Assembly: GCA_014773175.1 (NCBI GenBank)
Contig: VXCM01001448.1
Span: 38,388-102,387, forward strand
DNA length: 64,000 bases
Direction: 5' to 3'
Source of the DNA: Lucifuga dentata
Taxonomy: Eukaryota > Chordata > Actinopteri > Ophidiiformes > Bythitidae
The notes below the pieces were generated by a model. That model searched no databases. It had not been told where the DNA came from and saw only the letters and a list, made by a program, of their open reading frames with translations. Below, piece after piece: positions 48,986 to 61,614 of this stretch (position 1 is the first letter of the stretch; the number at the start of each line of letters is the position of its first letter). Made by a program: the position numbers and the translations under genes.

Positions 48986-49985
48986 TAAAGTTCATCCGCC
49001 TCACCGGGATGGTGCAACAGGATATTCGATCCCTTAAATAATCACATCAGACAATTCTGCATCTGTCTGCACCAAGTTTGAACAGTTGTTGCTTCACATT
49101 CTATAAGTGATCTTCCCATGACAGAACAATTAGTGCATCAGTGCATGAGTGAGTGTGTGTGTGTGTGTGTGTGTTAGAGACAGACGAGATATTGAGAGAG
49201 TAGTCAGTGGTATGAAGCAGCTGACTTTGTTGACAACCATTTCAAATCAGAAAACCTTATGTAAGCATCGATCCAATAACAGAGGCAGAAAATGTACAGA
49301 GTCACAGAAAGAGAGAGGAAGAGAGGAGAGAAGGCTTTACCCACAATCCCTGATAAAAATAAATAAGTACAGAATTAAAACCTTTAGAAATTATGTAGAG
49401 CTCCTTTGCTCTGAACACTGACCCAAATAGAAGAAGTTTCTCCAGTGTTATCGTCTTACAAAAGGACCATATCTCTTTAACCCAAAACCTTATCTGCTTA
49501 GAAATCACAGCGTTATCTGCTTAGTGAGGAAGATGAAGGAGCTTTAAGTGAGTGGAAAGAAGTTTATTTTCTTAGAGTTTATGGTCAATCCCTAACCTTC
49601 CTGATCAGGCTTCAGAAACGCAAACAGGAATGTGTGTGAATGTATGTCTGTGTTATGCTGAGCTGAACTGGATGACTTTAACTACAAGTGTGAGGTGCTA
49701 CACATTCACACACACACCTCATATAAACCCACACATGGCATCCAGATGAGATTATTATCAACTGGAAGAATATATACAAAACTCAAAAACTTGACACACA
49801 CACACACGGATGCATGCAAACCACACACACACATACTAAATAAACCCAGTACTGAGCCAAGGCAGATATTGTGACATCTTTGGGTGTATTTTTGTTTGTA
49901 ACAGCTTTTTTTTTTTCCTGTGGAAGTGTGTTTTATGACATGCTTAAACCAGCTGTAAGTCTGCTGTTGCATGTCTGACAGTCTG

Positions 49986-49987
<2 letters not shown>

Positions 49988-50025
<38 letters not shown>
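49988..50025. repeat. (GT)n microsatellite
   Basis: Perfect GT run of about 36 bases. Confidence 0.95.
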
Positions 50026-50026
<1 letters not shown>

Positions 50027-51887
50027 TTATGCCCGCACTGCTAATAAGATGTTGGGTGAAACCACAGCCTTGATGACAACAATCAGGGCTCAGCATTTCA
50101 TCAAAGATCTCCAATGAAATGCGCCAAATTGTAGCCAAATGAAGCACATAGATAGAATGAAACACTTTGTTTTGCTATCCATTCTGAAGTTAGTGCAATA
50201 TAATACTTTTCATGTGTTAACCAAAAATGACTTTGTGTCTACTTGTACTGTATTTGTTGAGGTCAGTGTCTGCAGGATTTTCCATTGTAGCTGGATTGTG
50301 TCAAACTGTGCAACATTTCCTGCAAACTGCTATAAGTGGGTTTGGAGAGTGATTTGATAATTTGTGACTTTATATATCCTGGCATAACTGGGTGACAAAA
50401 GCCTCAGTTAGACAAAGAAAATGCAACTGAAGAGATGAAGGCCCAACCCATGGACTTGTGATCTTACCTGTTTTTACAGCTCGACAAGAAGGTGTAAGAG
50501 GTGTTACGAAAAGCCGTTCCTGGATCAGGGTCTCAGTAATGTCTCTGTTTTGCCTTGGTTTAGCTACAACCCACACAACTGACTTTACATTAGCCGTGTC
50601 AGTGGTGCAAGACTAACCTCAAGCAATGTCATGAGACAGTGTGTGTGTGGGTGTCTGGGTGCGTGTGTGTTCTCCAATACTGTCTCCTTAAGCACAATAC
50701 AACACGCAACAATGAGTGTTTTCATCTGAGAATGCTTTTAAGAAAAAACATAAATAGATCATTACTATAATCTTGCTCACAAGGCTGTCTACCTCTCTCT
50801 CTCTCTGTCTCTCTCTCTCTCTCTCTGATATTATACATAAACAACATACAGTACAGTAAGTTTTTGTTTCTGCCTAGAAAGATAAGTAGGAAAATGTGTT
50901 TTTGTGTAGAGATATTATGTGAATGAGGGCTTAAAAAAAAACAGACTTCTAAATGTAATGTTCGGTAGCAAGAAAAAAAGAAATGTATTTTTATTTTCAG
51001 GTTTGTGAATGTTTATAGCCTGTTTTTTCCCTCTTCATTCAGCTCTTCTATTTCAATCATAGTTCATAACTCGATTTACTAGCAGCAATTCAGGGATAAA
51101 TCTCTTGTGACACTTACTGTGGGTAAGTTAAGTGTGAGTGTTATACTCCTGAATCCTGAATCCAAACGTCAATACAAACATGAAAAAATGCAGCAGTGTC
51201 ACTCTGACGACTAAAACAACAAGACAAAGTTTACTGTTTTTAGGGAATTAGCTCTGTGTGTGTGTGTGTGTTGTCAAAGAGTTGATGAGATACAAACACA
51301 GAGACCACTAATATGATTTAGGAGGAGAATGGCAGGAAGCAGACAGCACTAATGCAGCGGTTCCTGTATTAACTCCTTAGAGACCGCCCACAAAGCATTC
51401 TAAACAAACACGAACACACGCATACATGCGTCAATATAAAGACAAAAACGCCCTCTCTCTACTTATGAATACCGCCACTGACAAATTCCCATCACACCAG
51501 AAAGATGTCCTCTGTTCTCCTCCCCAAACTCCAGAAATATCCTGTCTGTTGTCAGACTGGTGACAGAACACACTACTACATGTCAACTCACATCAGAGCT
51601 GAAAGAGAGGAAAATGGAGAAAGACAGGAAGAAAAAGGGAGAGATGGAAGGATGCTTTATTCTTCACCTTCCTTGGGCATTTAGTATTTTTATTTGGCTT
51701 GTCATCACCTTTTCGATAAGAGGACAACTGCCCCGAATCCTTCACTCAACAAAGCCCAGGGTGGAATCAGGCGCTCTGACCGCACCCACAGCACATTAGA
51801 GACTCAGCACTGGGATCACACACTCTGGAACTGAGTGTGTGTTATGAAAAAAAATACTATCACAGCAAAAAAAAGGCTCAATACAGA

Positions 51888-51922
<35 letters not shown>

Positions 51923-52633
51923 ATCAGTGACTGAATATGATGGGCATCAAATGTGTGTGTGCATGCCTGAGCTTTGGACAGTTATAGCTGCAGAGCTTTG
52001 TTGTTATTTCCTGCAGCACTGTTAAGTTCTTTTGAACAGGCCTGGCCTGCGAGTGTGTGAGTGTGTCTAAGTGTGTGTGTGCGCCTGTATGCGAATGTGT
52101 CCTTTTTTTAGCGTTTTCTTTGTCAGGTTTATTGTTCCACAGACAGCTGAGGAGGATGCAAAAGGAAAGGAACAGACAAAGACACACACACACACACACA
52201 CAATAACAAGCACATCAGTACACTGGTAGTCCACACTACCTTTATGACCAATCACGTGTCACTCCTTAGTTCTGTTTTGCAGAGCCTTCATGGTCAGTGT
52301 GTTTGTGTTCACAATCAATTGCATGTCACACACACACACTTCTGTAAGCTGCTAACTCCAATCTTCAATCTTCCAACCTAAATCTATACACGCTATCTGA
52401 TCCTCCATGCCTTAAAATACCCAAATCTTCATCCTAACAGATTTAGTCTTTTGGGCTTTAATCTTTAATTCATTTTAGACTCCATGGCCTTTTCCAAGGT
52501 GGCAGATCTGTGATTAGTGGAACAGTGACTGAATCTTCTCATTATCTCTGTGGAAGACCCAATCCCTGGAATGGATCCTCACTAAACTGAGTCTGCCCCA
52601 TGCTGGGAAAGGCCACTGCTTTAGGGAGCTTAG

Positions 52634-52634
<1 letters not shown>

Positions 52635-52685
<51 letters not shown>
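52635..52685. repeat. Compound (CT)n(CA)n microsatellite
   Basis: About 30 bases of CT pass directly into about 20 bases of CA. Confidence 0.95.
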
Positions 52686-53104
52686 CTCATTATGGGTGCT
52701 GGATGGGACCGGAAGGTGTCATTAGCAGCAGACATCTGAGGTTCAGTGGGTTTGATTATTCTGTCAGCCTATGCTTTATAAGATTCCATTCAACTCATTT
52801 TATGAGTAGAATTTACAAAGACTGTCATCATTGCTTGTTTCTATGCTCAATCTTGACAGTGTTAACAAGAAATGTATGTATTATAATACATAATAATAAT
52901 ACATGCTAGCCCTGGAAATACAGAGCTGCTGCCCTTGAATACACAAGTCAAGTCATTTTGTAAATCCAATCAACAAAGAGCTCCTCATCATTCAGTTATT
53001 ATACATGTATATCTGATTATGAAAACCAGGTAATACTAAGCCGAAATCACCTTTTAAGAATTTGTGTGTGTGTGTGTAGGTATGTGAGGTAGTTATCCAT
53101 TTTT

Positions 53105-53966
53105 ACCTCAGCCAAGCAGATTATGTGATCACTTGTGTTTATTTGTTTCTCTGTTTATTAGTAGAATATCTGTGACAAAAGAGTCTCGGCAAGAATGAAA
53201 GGAAAGGTGTACAAAACGGTGGTGAGACCAGCGATGTTGTATGGCTTAGAGACAGTGGCACTGAGGAAAAGACAGGAGGCAGAGCTAGAGGTAGCAGAGA
53301 CTAAAATGCTGAGGTTCTCTTTGGGAGTGACGAGGATGGATAGGATCAGGAACGAGTACATCAGAGGGACAGCGCATGTTAGATGTTTTGGAGATAAAGT
53401 CAGAGAGGCCAGACTGAGATGGTTTGGACATGTACAGAGGAGGGATAGTGAACATATCGGTAGAAGGATGCTGAGGTTGGAACTGCCAGGCAGGAGGCCT
53501 AGAGGAAGACCAAAGAGGAGATTTATGGATGTAGTGAAAGAGGACATGAAGTTAGTTGGTGTGAGAGAAGAGGAGGCAGAGGATAGGGTTAGATGGAGGC
53601 AGATGATTCGCTGTGGTGACCCCTGAAGGGAAATCCAAAAGGAAAAGAAGAAGAAGTTATGGATGAATCTGGATGAAGTTTAAGGGACAGATAGAAAATG
53701 TCAAGAGGAAGAAGTAATTAAATTTTGGAGGTGATCCGGATCATAGTCTGGATTCAGGATCCAGAAGAAGTTTTTATTAGCCTGTAAAGTCAATGTTATG
53801 GTTTCAATGAAATTTAGCATGGTGGCTCCTTTTTTTTAACAAGTAGATTTTCTTATTTTGGTGGTGATCCATATCATATTCTGGCTCACACAAGGTGCTG
53901 AGGCTTTACAGCAGAGGGTGGGGTGGGATCATTTTTATTTTTTAATGGGGATTTTGTTGGCCTTGG
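53105..53966. mobile_element. Older DNA-type repeat split by the LINE insertion
   Basis: Left of the LINE, acctcagccaagcagattat and a gtttatttgtttctctg stretch are seen. Right of it, agttatggatgaatctggat, gtgatccggatcatagtctg and the ending ggccttggcg. Together these look like one common fish repeat with inverted ends of the ccgccaagg / ccttggcgg type. Family is not assigned. Confidence 0.5.
53171..53656 (+). mobile_element. 5'-truncated RTE-type LINE, 3' end with reverse-transcriptase C terminus
   Basis: An open frame runs from 53171 (CDKRVSARMKGKVYKTVVRP, then AMLYGLETVALRKRQEAELE) to a stop at 53624-53626. Later blocks are KMLRFSLGVTRMDRIRNEYI, ARLRWFGHVQRR and PGRRPRGRPKRRFMDVV. This is the C-terminal part of an RTE-clade LINE polyprotein common in fish. 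It is followed by gacccctgaagggaaatcc and an (AAG)n tail. The endonuclease and reverse-transcriptase core are missing, so it is a dead 5'-truncated copy. The frame is intact, implying recent insertion. Confidence 0.85.
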
Positions 53967-54549
53967 CGTAAGTACTGTATGTATTTTTGGAGTTTCTTCT
54001 TGTAATTGGATATCTGAAGGTCTTGTTAAAGATTTTGACTAGAAACACCCTTGACCTCAGTGGCATTCTCCATTATCTTCGCCTACTACTGTAGGCTTAT
54101 CTCAGAATGACAGTATCATGGCGTATGCTGCTAGCTGTCATGGACCATAACATGTACATTACACAGACACATACTTTACTCCCTGCAGCTAACTGAGCTA
54201 ACAGTTAACATGTACATTCCATAACAAGGGCAATGGGCTGTGACGGAGCTAAGATCGAAGTATCATGATATAACTCTGCACAGGTCAGGGGCACAACACA
54301 CATCTCCTTCCTTCTCTCCCTTGCTTTATGTGGAAAGTGGATGAGAAGAAGGTGGAATGGGAAGAAAGAGAGGAAGGAGGAAGGATTATTAGGATGGATC
54401 CATTGAACAGCCATCATCTATCTTCCTATGACAGAGCGCATGGAGCAGAAACCAATTAGCTGCACGTCCCATCGGAAATGGAGAAACAGATATGATAAAG
54501 GATGAGCCCACAGCCGCAAGCTACAGGGCAAGTTACAATTAACCTGTTT

Positions 54550-54586
<37 letters not shown>

Positions 54587-55111
54587 TGTATGCGCACACT
54601 GAAACCTGCTGTGGTTTCTATGATAAACCTCTAGCAAGTTGTGGCTGACAGTAATGACCCACAGCTACATTTGGTCACTAGGGATGCTAGATAGAAATTT
54701 AGATCATTGGCTATTACTATCATTTCACTCTATTGTCTCTCTCTCTCTCTCTCTCTCTCTAAGTCTTACACATTTATATGCCCCTCTGCCAGAAACCCTA
54801 CCCTTTAATTCCAAATAAAATTCAGTTCTGACTCAGTTTCTCCTTCAGTTCTGTTTCAGTTTATTTCTGGCCTCATCTCCCTCATCCCTACCTGGCAGGC
54901 TTGTGTAGGTGTGGCCAGCTACATCACAACAGGACTGGGACAAGGAACAAGGTCGCACACACACACACACACAGACGCATGCACACACCTACATACATGC
55001 GCACAAGGCTGCAGGAGCAAGGTCACACAAGCTGTGATTTGGGGCTGTGCTGCAGGAGGCAAGCTGAGGGCTGGTGAAGAGAGGGAATGAGGAAATGAGG
55101 AGAGATGGGGG

Positions 55112-55114
<3 letters not shown>

Positions 55115-55155
<41 letters not shown>
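55115..55155. repeat. (GA)n microsatellite
   Basis: About 40 bases of GA repeat after a short G run. Confidence 0.95.
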
Positions 55156-55162
<7 letters not shown>

Positions 55163-56126
55163 TTGATGATGGACAGAGATTTCCACATATCAATCCAGAT
55201 ATAACGACCCACTGCACTATTCTCTCTCCACCTCCTGTTGAGATAGAAAGAGACCGAGCAAAAGATAGAGAGAGAGAAGACGACAAGCAGAGAGAGTGTG
55301 TTTATGAATGAATAATGAATGATAGGTGAAGATTCATATCCTGGTCTGACCTATTAGTCAGAATCTCAGTCGTCATTCTCGGAATACACTCATTAGCTAA
55401 AACTTTACGCATACATGTTACTGTATATTCGTCCAGAATGTGACAGTGTGAGCCTGTGTGTGTTTATGTGCGGGTGCGTGTGTGTGTGTATGTGTGCATG
55501 GTAACCCACTAACTACCTGCCCATGTTGCAACCCCCTCAGATTCCCTTCTTTTCTTTGACCTAGTAGACATTGCCCACAGTAACAATGGCGGGGGGGGGA
55601 CTAGGAGGTGGAGGGTGTGTGTATGAGGTGGTAGTGGCCATCTGTCAGTGGCCTGGAGATCAATGGAACCAGAGAAGGGGACAGAGGGGTGGGGGGGAGT
55701 GGGTGAGGCTAAATATGTGGCCCACTGTGATGAGAACCTGCCTCAATATGCTGCCGTTTATTTACCGACTGAAAACACACACCCCACTAGTTCCACTCAC
55801 ACGGCCTTTATTAACAAGTGGCTGATTTCTGTGTGAGCCAGGAGCTGCTGAGGCTGTGGTGTTGACATGAATCACGTAGCTTAGATGCTGACTTTTCATC
55901 TGACAATTTGCTGACAACAGTGTTATTGATGCAAAAGTGTGTGTGTCGAAAGAGGGAAAAACAGACAGAATGAGAGGAGGCAGAAGGAGGTATTTGGTGT
56001 GTTATTACATATTTAGCTCACTGTGGCAGTAGGTCAAATCAGACAAAGCATAATACTCCAGTGGTAACTAATGAATCAACAACAAAGCAATGTCAGCCCT
56101 CTGGAGCTGCTTACTTCAGCATAGAT

Positions 56127-56128
<2 letters not shown>

Positions 56129-56172
<44 letters not shown>
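56129..56172. repeat. (CA)n microsatellite
   Basis: About 44 bases of CA repeat, some 340 bp downstream (in transcription) of nav1 coding exon 1. Confidence 0.95.
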
Positions 56173-56175
<3 letters not shown>

Positions 56176-56509
56176 AACGCATACATGAATCCGTTTTACA
56201 CATATAACTACTACACATCAGACTGCTACAGTGTCGTAAACACAGAGACTCACTATTGTGTCGTGAAAAAGCACTTAGGGAAAACACACTGACATTGTGC
56301 TCTGCTGTAATAGAGACTGAACTCATTTAAAATCCAATGTTGATGCTGGAGCGAGAGCTGGAGGGAACAGTATGGGTGTGGAGAGGAGAGGAGAGGAGAG
56401 GAGCAGAAAACAATTTTTGGGATTTAGTAGTCTGTGCTGTGATGCAGTTCACGTTATATATATGTTTTAACCACTCAAAAAAGGATAAATGAAAGAATAA
56501 AGTTCTCAC

Positions 56510-57337
56510 CCAGCATTTGGCTGAAGAGCAACTGCTCCAAATCCCCCAGAACTGTCACCACCAACTCAGGATCCACTTTCAGAAAGGCCTTATCCTCCTT
56601 ATCCTCTCCCTCTATTGCCTTCTTCTCTTTCTTCTCTTCTGCCAGCGGAGCTGCGGGTCTCCCTGTCTCCCCTGATTTCTTGCCATTAGGCCCAGTACCA
56701 TTAGTTTCATTGGAGTTAGGTTTTGTTGGGTGATCAGCAGGGTCTGTGTCTGCACTCTGGCCCACCTCAGAGGCCTTACTGATGGGCTTGACCTCAGCAT
56801 AAGGCCCCCGTGGTTTACCAGGCCCAGGTATTCGACTCGGCTTGCCCAAGTTAGATGTCACAGCTGGGGAGCACAGGGGTTTGGGTTTCCCCTGAAACAG
56901 AGACTGCTCTGATTTGGAAAGCCTCCGGGAGAGTGGTGGTCTCCCACCTCCAGGCTGACCTGTCTTTGTCTGGCCCACTTTGTTGGTCCCGATGCTGGGC
57001 CGGCCCGCATCATCGTTCCAGTGGGGGGATTGGTACAGGTGCAGCTTCTTCTCAGCATCAGTGAGCACATACAAGTTGCTGAGTGATTGCTGCTTCCTGA
57101 GCCTGGATGTGTTGGGAATTGGAATGGGGATGGATCCGGATGTTGGCTGGTAGACCTTAAGCTCTGACCCGGAATGACGTGTGGGTCCCTGGGGTAGAGC
57201 AGAAGGCTTGGCCTGTGGCTTCTTAGAGGCCATGGCCTGAACTGGAGAGTCTTGGCTGGCAGAAGGAGACCTGAAGTCCAGTTCTCTGGGCTTAGCGGTC
57301 ATGCTAATGTTAGCCACATTAGCCTTCAGCATCCCTC
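56510..57337 (-). CDS. nav1: nav1 first coding exon (residues 1-274)
   Basis: The acceptor ctctctacag sits just above 57337, five bases before ATG at 57332-57330, so this exon begins with GAGGG of the leader and then the start codon. The product begins MLKANVANISMTAKPRELDF. It is rich in S, P, K and G and predicted to be disordered. It contains a segment like NAV1 'RKQKSLTNL...LTDSEKKLQLYE' (here RKQQSLSNLYVLTDAEKKLH), a KSEQSLFQGK segment, an SRIP end-binding motif at 56826-56837, and PRGPYAEVKPISKA. It ends with the strongly conserved VDPELVVTVLGDLEQLLFSQ. The donor after 56510 is gtgaga, leaving phase 1; its last G joins AC of the next exon to give Asp, as in the mammalian LDPESQRKR junction. 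The start is chosen because it is the first in-frame ATG after the acceptor. An upstream in-frame coding exon is not excluded. Confidence 0.92.
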
Positions 57338-57601
57338 CTGTAGAGAGACAAGCAACAGCATCAGTGGCACACACTCAATACACACACAAGCAGACTGCAT
57401 GAAACAGAGGGAGAAAGAAGGAAGGTGTAAAAACACAAAGACAATCTGGCTTGCTCTCTGTCTCTCTCTCTGTCTGCCTGTCTGTCTCTCTCTGTCTGCA
57501 GTGGGTCCAGACTCGCTGGACTCCCCGCTGACTATGGGTTCACCCCTCCGTTAAAAATGCCGAGTGGGGTCGTACAGTGACAGCAATCGCCCTTTACTCA
57601 C

Positions 57602-57750
57602 TGCTGGTAATCCATGTATCTGCAGATGTGTGTCCAGCGTTTAAATCCACTCCTTTGCTGTGCGTATGTGTCTCGCTGTGCCACACAGATGACAAGAGCG
57701 CTGCTACAATGCAGCACCGACCCGTTTTTCTCTCTCCCACTCTGCCTCTG
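57602..57750 (-). promoter_or_regulatory. Candidate 5' leader exon / promoter region of the long nav1 transcript
   Basis: A minus-strand donor cagca|gtgagt lies just below 57602, about 264 bp before the acceptor of the first coding exon. An ATG 14 bases before this donor is out of frame with the nav1 start and would give only a short upstream ORF after splicing. Local sequence has moderate CpG. The exon's upstream end is arbitrary. Support is the donor and the distance only. Confidence 0.33.
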
Positions 57751-57997
57751 TCTCTCTTGCTCTGTATTCCCTCCTGCTTGACAGGCGAGCAGCAGGCAAA
57801 TGACAGGAGAAACAGTCACAGCAGCAACACCCCCTCTCTCTTCTCTCTCTCTCTTCTCTCTCTCTCTCCCTACCACACTGGTTTGCTTGCTCTCCCCCCC
57901 CCACTGGCTCATTCACCCTCCCTTTCCTTCTCTCTGCTCTATCTCTCCCTCCTTCTTTCGTGTCTCGCTCTCTCCTCCCACTGGCTGATTCACCCAC

Positions 57998-58046
<49 letters not shown>

Positions 58047-58050
58047 CCAC
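57700..58050. repeat. Pyrimidine-rich low-complexity block
   Basis: Long C/T-rich stretches (tctctctc, ctccctcc) end in a (CT)n(CA)n tract at about 58000-58047. It lies directly upstream of the candidate leader exon of nav1. Open frames here are compositional. Confidence 0.75.
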
Positions 58051-60890
58051 CCACCCCGCAGATGCTGTGCACCAGTAACTGCGAACATAAGGGCATGGCG
58101 ATAAATTACTAGCCTCTTGTATAAACTCAGCTCTTCCCTATTTATGTGTTACAATAACAACTCTCTTTCTTACATCCTTTACAAGAGAGTTTTCTTCCCA
58201 TTTTCTGCATCCTGCCCTCTGTCACTGTTTCCTTTTTGTCTTCTCTTCCTCTTTCTGTCAGGTAATCCCTTTGTTCTTTGTTCCGTTTTTTTTTTCTCCT
58301 TTCCTTTTCAAACAAAGTGTTTGGCTCAGCTGTGTGTGACTCAAATTATAGAGGATGACAAATACTTAAGTACTGCAACCACCAGACCAGAGTTCCAGGA
58401 CACACACACACGCGTGCACACATACACACACACACAATCATTTATGCTCACATTAGCCACTCCATTCATCCATTCACATTCAGATTTTCTCATGTGTGCT
58501 AATTACATGAGGTCCATCCATGATAAAGCTGAGGCACTTTATCAAGAAAATTGCCGTGACACACACTTATCAATCGCTTACACACAACAAGATGGGACAA
58601 TCACTAATTACACTTCAATTAGCAGTCAACAGACCTGAAATGATCATCAGACCTTGCTTACATCACATTACCTCTCCTCCATCTCTGTCACTCTTTCTTT
58701 CATCATTTCCTCCCTCCCTCTCCCTCTTTATCTGGACCTACAGCATGTCACCCATCCCCCTCTGTTAATATAGAAGCACAGGCCATTAAGTTTGCAGGTT
58801 ACAGATTCATCACAATCTCATCTATCGTTCAGCACGACCTCAGCTCAGAGGTTTAATGCACACTTGGGCACACGTGTGGGTGTGAGTAAGTGTGGATAAA
58901 TTGCATCTACTTTTTTTGTCTGTCCTTCCCTACTAATGCATGGTCTGTATGTGTGTGTATATGTGTGTGTGAATCTGTCTGTATGAGTGTGCCACATTGA
59001 TGAGACAGGCCCGGAGAAGCCGGAGCTCCCATCCAGGATCTTGGTGAGCTCTGGCACATTCAATTACGTCATCTCATCATTTCACAGGGTTAACTTAGAC
59101 TCTTCCCTCATCCTCTTCTTCCTCCCTTTCACCATTCCCTTGTTTGCTCCATCATCAACTCCCTGTCCAATATGCCCTACCCTTATTCCCTGATCTTCCA
59201 CTTCAAATACCTCCAATATCTCTTACTGTAATTTGTCTTAAAACCCAGGGTGAAGATCCCATAAGTGAAAGATATAAATAGAGACAGAGAAATAGCATCA
59301 TGTCATTATTTCTCATCTACCTCTTATCTCTCTTAATTGCCATTAGAGTTAAAACATGATGACAGTGCAGAAAGGAACTTCAAAAGTTTTAAGTCCATCA
59401 TCAAACAGTGACAATCAATAAATGTCTTTGCAGAAGAATTTGTTTTTATACAGAAGTACATCCTGCCTAGTGTCTTTATACAGGTATTGTATCTTAACCG
59501 GTGGAGTGTAAAAGCTGTGGGTGTGTTACTGCTCTTGGCTATTAAAGCAGCTACGCCTGCAGCTCTGATGTTATCAGGTCTTTAACTGCAAGGACTAGTA
59601 TTCAGACCAGCAGGATGTTGGGCTAATGCCCATCTTCTGTTACATTTGCATAAATCAGTTGACTCTAATCCGGAGCTAAAACAAGCAACGTCCTGTTTGC
59701 TCACATTCCACACTCAATATTAGAGCTGTACTTAAAAAACAGCTCATTTTTCAACAGTACCCAAACTGGCGCCACTTGAGCTTAAAAATGACAACGACAT
59801 CTGTGTGCATGTGTGTACTGTATGTGGACATGTGTGTGTATGCACCACATGTATACACATCTCCAACCCAAAATCTATCTGGCCCTGAAGGAGTGTGTGT
59901 GTGTAACACAGGAGCTCAGCAGCAGACAAAAACAGACACACATTGGTTGTTTTTATTATGTAATGGCTGAAGCCATTAATTAGAAGTAGCTAGCTTTAGC
60001 TTTAATAAAGGGCCAATGTTAAGTTGGGTATGCCACACCAAGGCCAGGGTTGTGTGGTGACAGTTATGGGGGGCTCTAGGGGCTGGTAGCAGGCCAGCAG
60101 GGGGGTAAGGGATGTAATTTAAGGCTANTGGGGGGCTCTAGGGGCTGGTAGCAGGCCAGCAGGGGGGTAAGGGATGTAATTTAAGGCTAATAGGTGCTGT
60201 ACGTCAGCTCTTATACCTCCCTGATGAGGGATTAAGGTTAGTCAAACGAGAGTGTGTGTGTACAAGGCAGGTCTGTGTGGTGCACAGATGCACATGGAGC
60301 AAAGAAATGCGTCAAGCTTCTGAAAGCATGTATACACACATATGTGTGTGTGTGCACACACACAGGTAGAGTAGGAGACATTGGTAGCATACAGCCACTT
60401 GTTTGTTCCCATACTCGTCTCTCTGGCTCCACAGTCTAATCACTTTAATATATGGCTGATGTAAACATTTATTCTCCCACTCTTTTTCTGCTCAAATCTC
60501 ACTTAAACACACACACACACACACACACAGCATGCTGTCTGTGCAGGGTGTCTGACTGACCTGAGCGACTTGGCCTGACATCAGAGAAGCTGGCAGTTTG
60601 AGAGTGTGATGAGTGCCAGTGCTCAGTATTAAACTATTCACTGTACTGCAAGCTCACAAACTCAATACACTACAGGAGTGGACATTATACTGAATAGCAT
60701 CCTCTGTGTGTGTGTGTGTGCGTGCACGCATGTCAATGCACTTGCAGGCTCACCACAGCAGCCAGAGCCTTAGGAAATTTGCTGCAATGATGGGCAAACA
60801 GTTCCATACACAAATAAAAGTACATTTAAGCTACAGTAAATAGACTGAAAACACAAAAAGGGAAAGAGAGGTAGAGGAGCAGAGTGTGTG

Positions 60891-60891
<1 letters not shown>

Positions 60892-60950
<59 letters not shown>
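60892..60950. repeat. (GT)n(GA)n compound microsatellite
   Basis: Short GT run followed by about 44 bases of GA. Confidence 0.95.
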
Positions 60951-60953
<3 letters not shown>

Positions 60954-61055
60954 GTCTCTGTACTTTGCATGAGCATATTTGCTCTAGCATCTCCAAACAG
61001 TTTGTAACATATTAACCATTATATTTCTACAGAGCAGTCATGTGAAGTAACCTGC

Positions 61056-61059
<4 letters not shown>

Positions 61060-61102
<43 letters not shown>
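61060..61102. repeat. (CA)n microsatellite
   Basis: About 42 bases of CA repeat. Confidence 0.95.
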
Positions 61103-61105
<3 letters not shown>

Positions 61106-61578
61106 GTGCAGCACATTATATACATGTTTACAGGGTTACCAAAGGCCTGTGGCTATAGTATGAAAGGAAAAGTACTGTGAGAGAAGAGAGAAGTAGTGTT
61201 TCTTTAGCTGTAACTAGTTGTATCACAGCACTTCAAACTTCAAGAGGAACTATTCCCATTCTACTAAGCAGATGACTCCCAGTCTCACTTTCACCCACTC
61301 CCTATTTACACCTACTCCTGGTTAGTTCCTCTTGTTGTTGCCCTTTTGTCTGTAAATGGAAAAAGTAGTACTTGGGAGAAGATAAGCGTGAGATGGGTGG
61401 AGAAGTGAGAAGAAAATGATGAAAGTGAGTATAAGTGAAAAATCAAAGAGGAAAAAGGAGATCAGGATCAAGTAGACATGATGAAAGAAGCCCTGATGGA
61501 TGCTACTAGCGAGGGGAAAAAGGACAGAGAATGTCAAATGTCAAACTATAACACAAAGTGAGGCAATGAGGAAAGTGA

Positions 61579-61614
61579 GAGAGGAGGAGGAGGAGGAGGA
61601 GGAGGAGGAGGATG
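61579..61614. repeat. (GGA)n trinucleotide repeat
   Basis: About 11 GGA/GAG units; the glutamate run it would encode is not in a credible gene. Confidence 0.93.

Larger units (their letters stand above)
42158..56509. other. nav1 intron between exons 1 and 2
   Basis: Contains MITE copies 2, 4 and 5, the LINE nested in a DNA repeat at 53.1-54 kb, gaps at 44623, 44970 and 47689 and several long microsatellites. No supported gene. Confidence 0.55.
767..57337 (-). other. nav1: nav1 gene (neuron navigator 1), N-terminal two thirds; 3' part outside window
   Basis: Thirteen GT-AG exons on the minus strand join in phase into 1184 codons. Recognition rests on blocks shared with vertebrate NAV1: the end of the first exon (FLKVDPELVVTVLGDLEQLL), RKRTVQNVLDLRQNLEETM, STCYDSDEA...ISSLSNRSSPLSW, WDESSSISSGLSD, GLQRSSSDAG, SGLHRSMESL, RSNSIPTHDASLDLY, GSTLSLAERP and NLVAAFEQSL. 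No calponin-homology domain precedes them, as expected for NAV1 and unlike NAV2/NAV3. Two EB-binding SxIP motifs are visible (SRIP near residue 166, SGIP near residue 670). NAV1 is known as a microtubule plus-end protein acting in neurite outgrowth and neuronal migration. The remaining coiled coil and AAA+ ATPase would continue below position 1. Teleosts can carry nav1a and nav1b; which copy this is cannot be decided here. Transcript structure is inferred from splice signals and phase, not from RNA. Confidence 0.93.

Noticed and set aside
57577..58104. Plus-strand 175-codon frame
   Set aside because: It is a translation of a C/T-rich low-complexity block (Ser/Leu/Pro runs).
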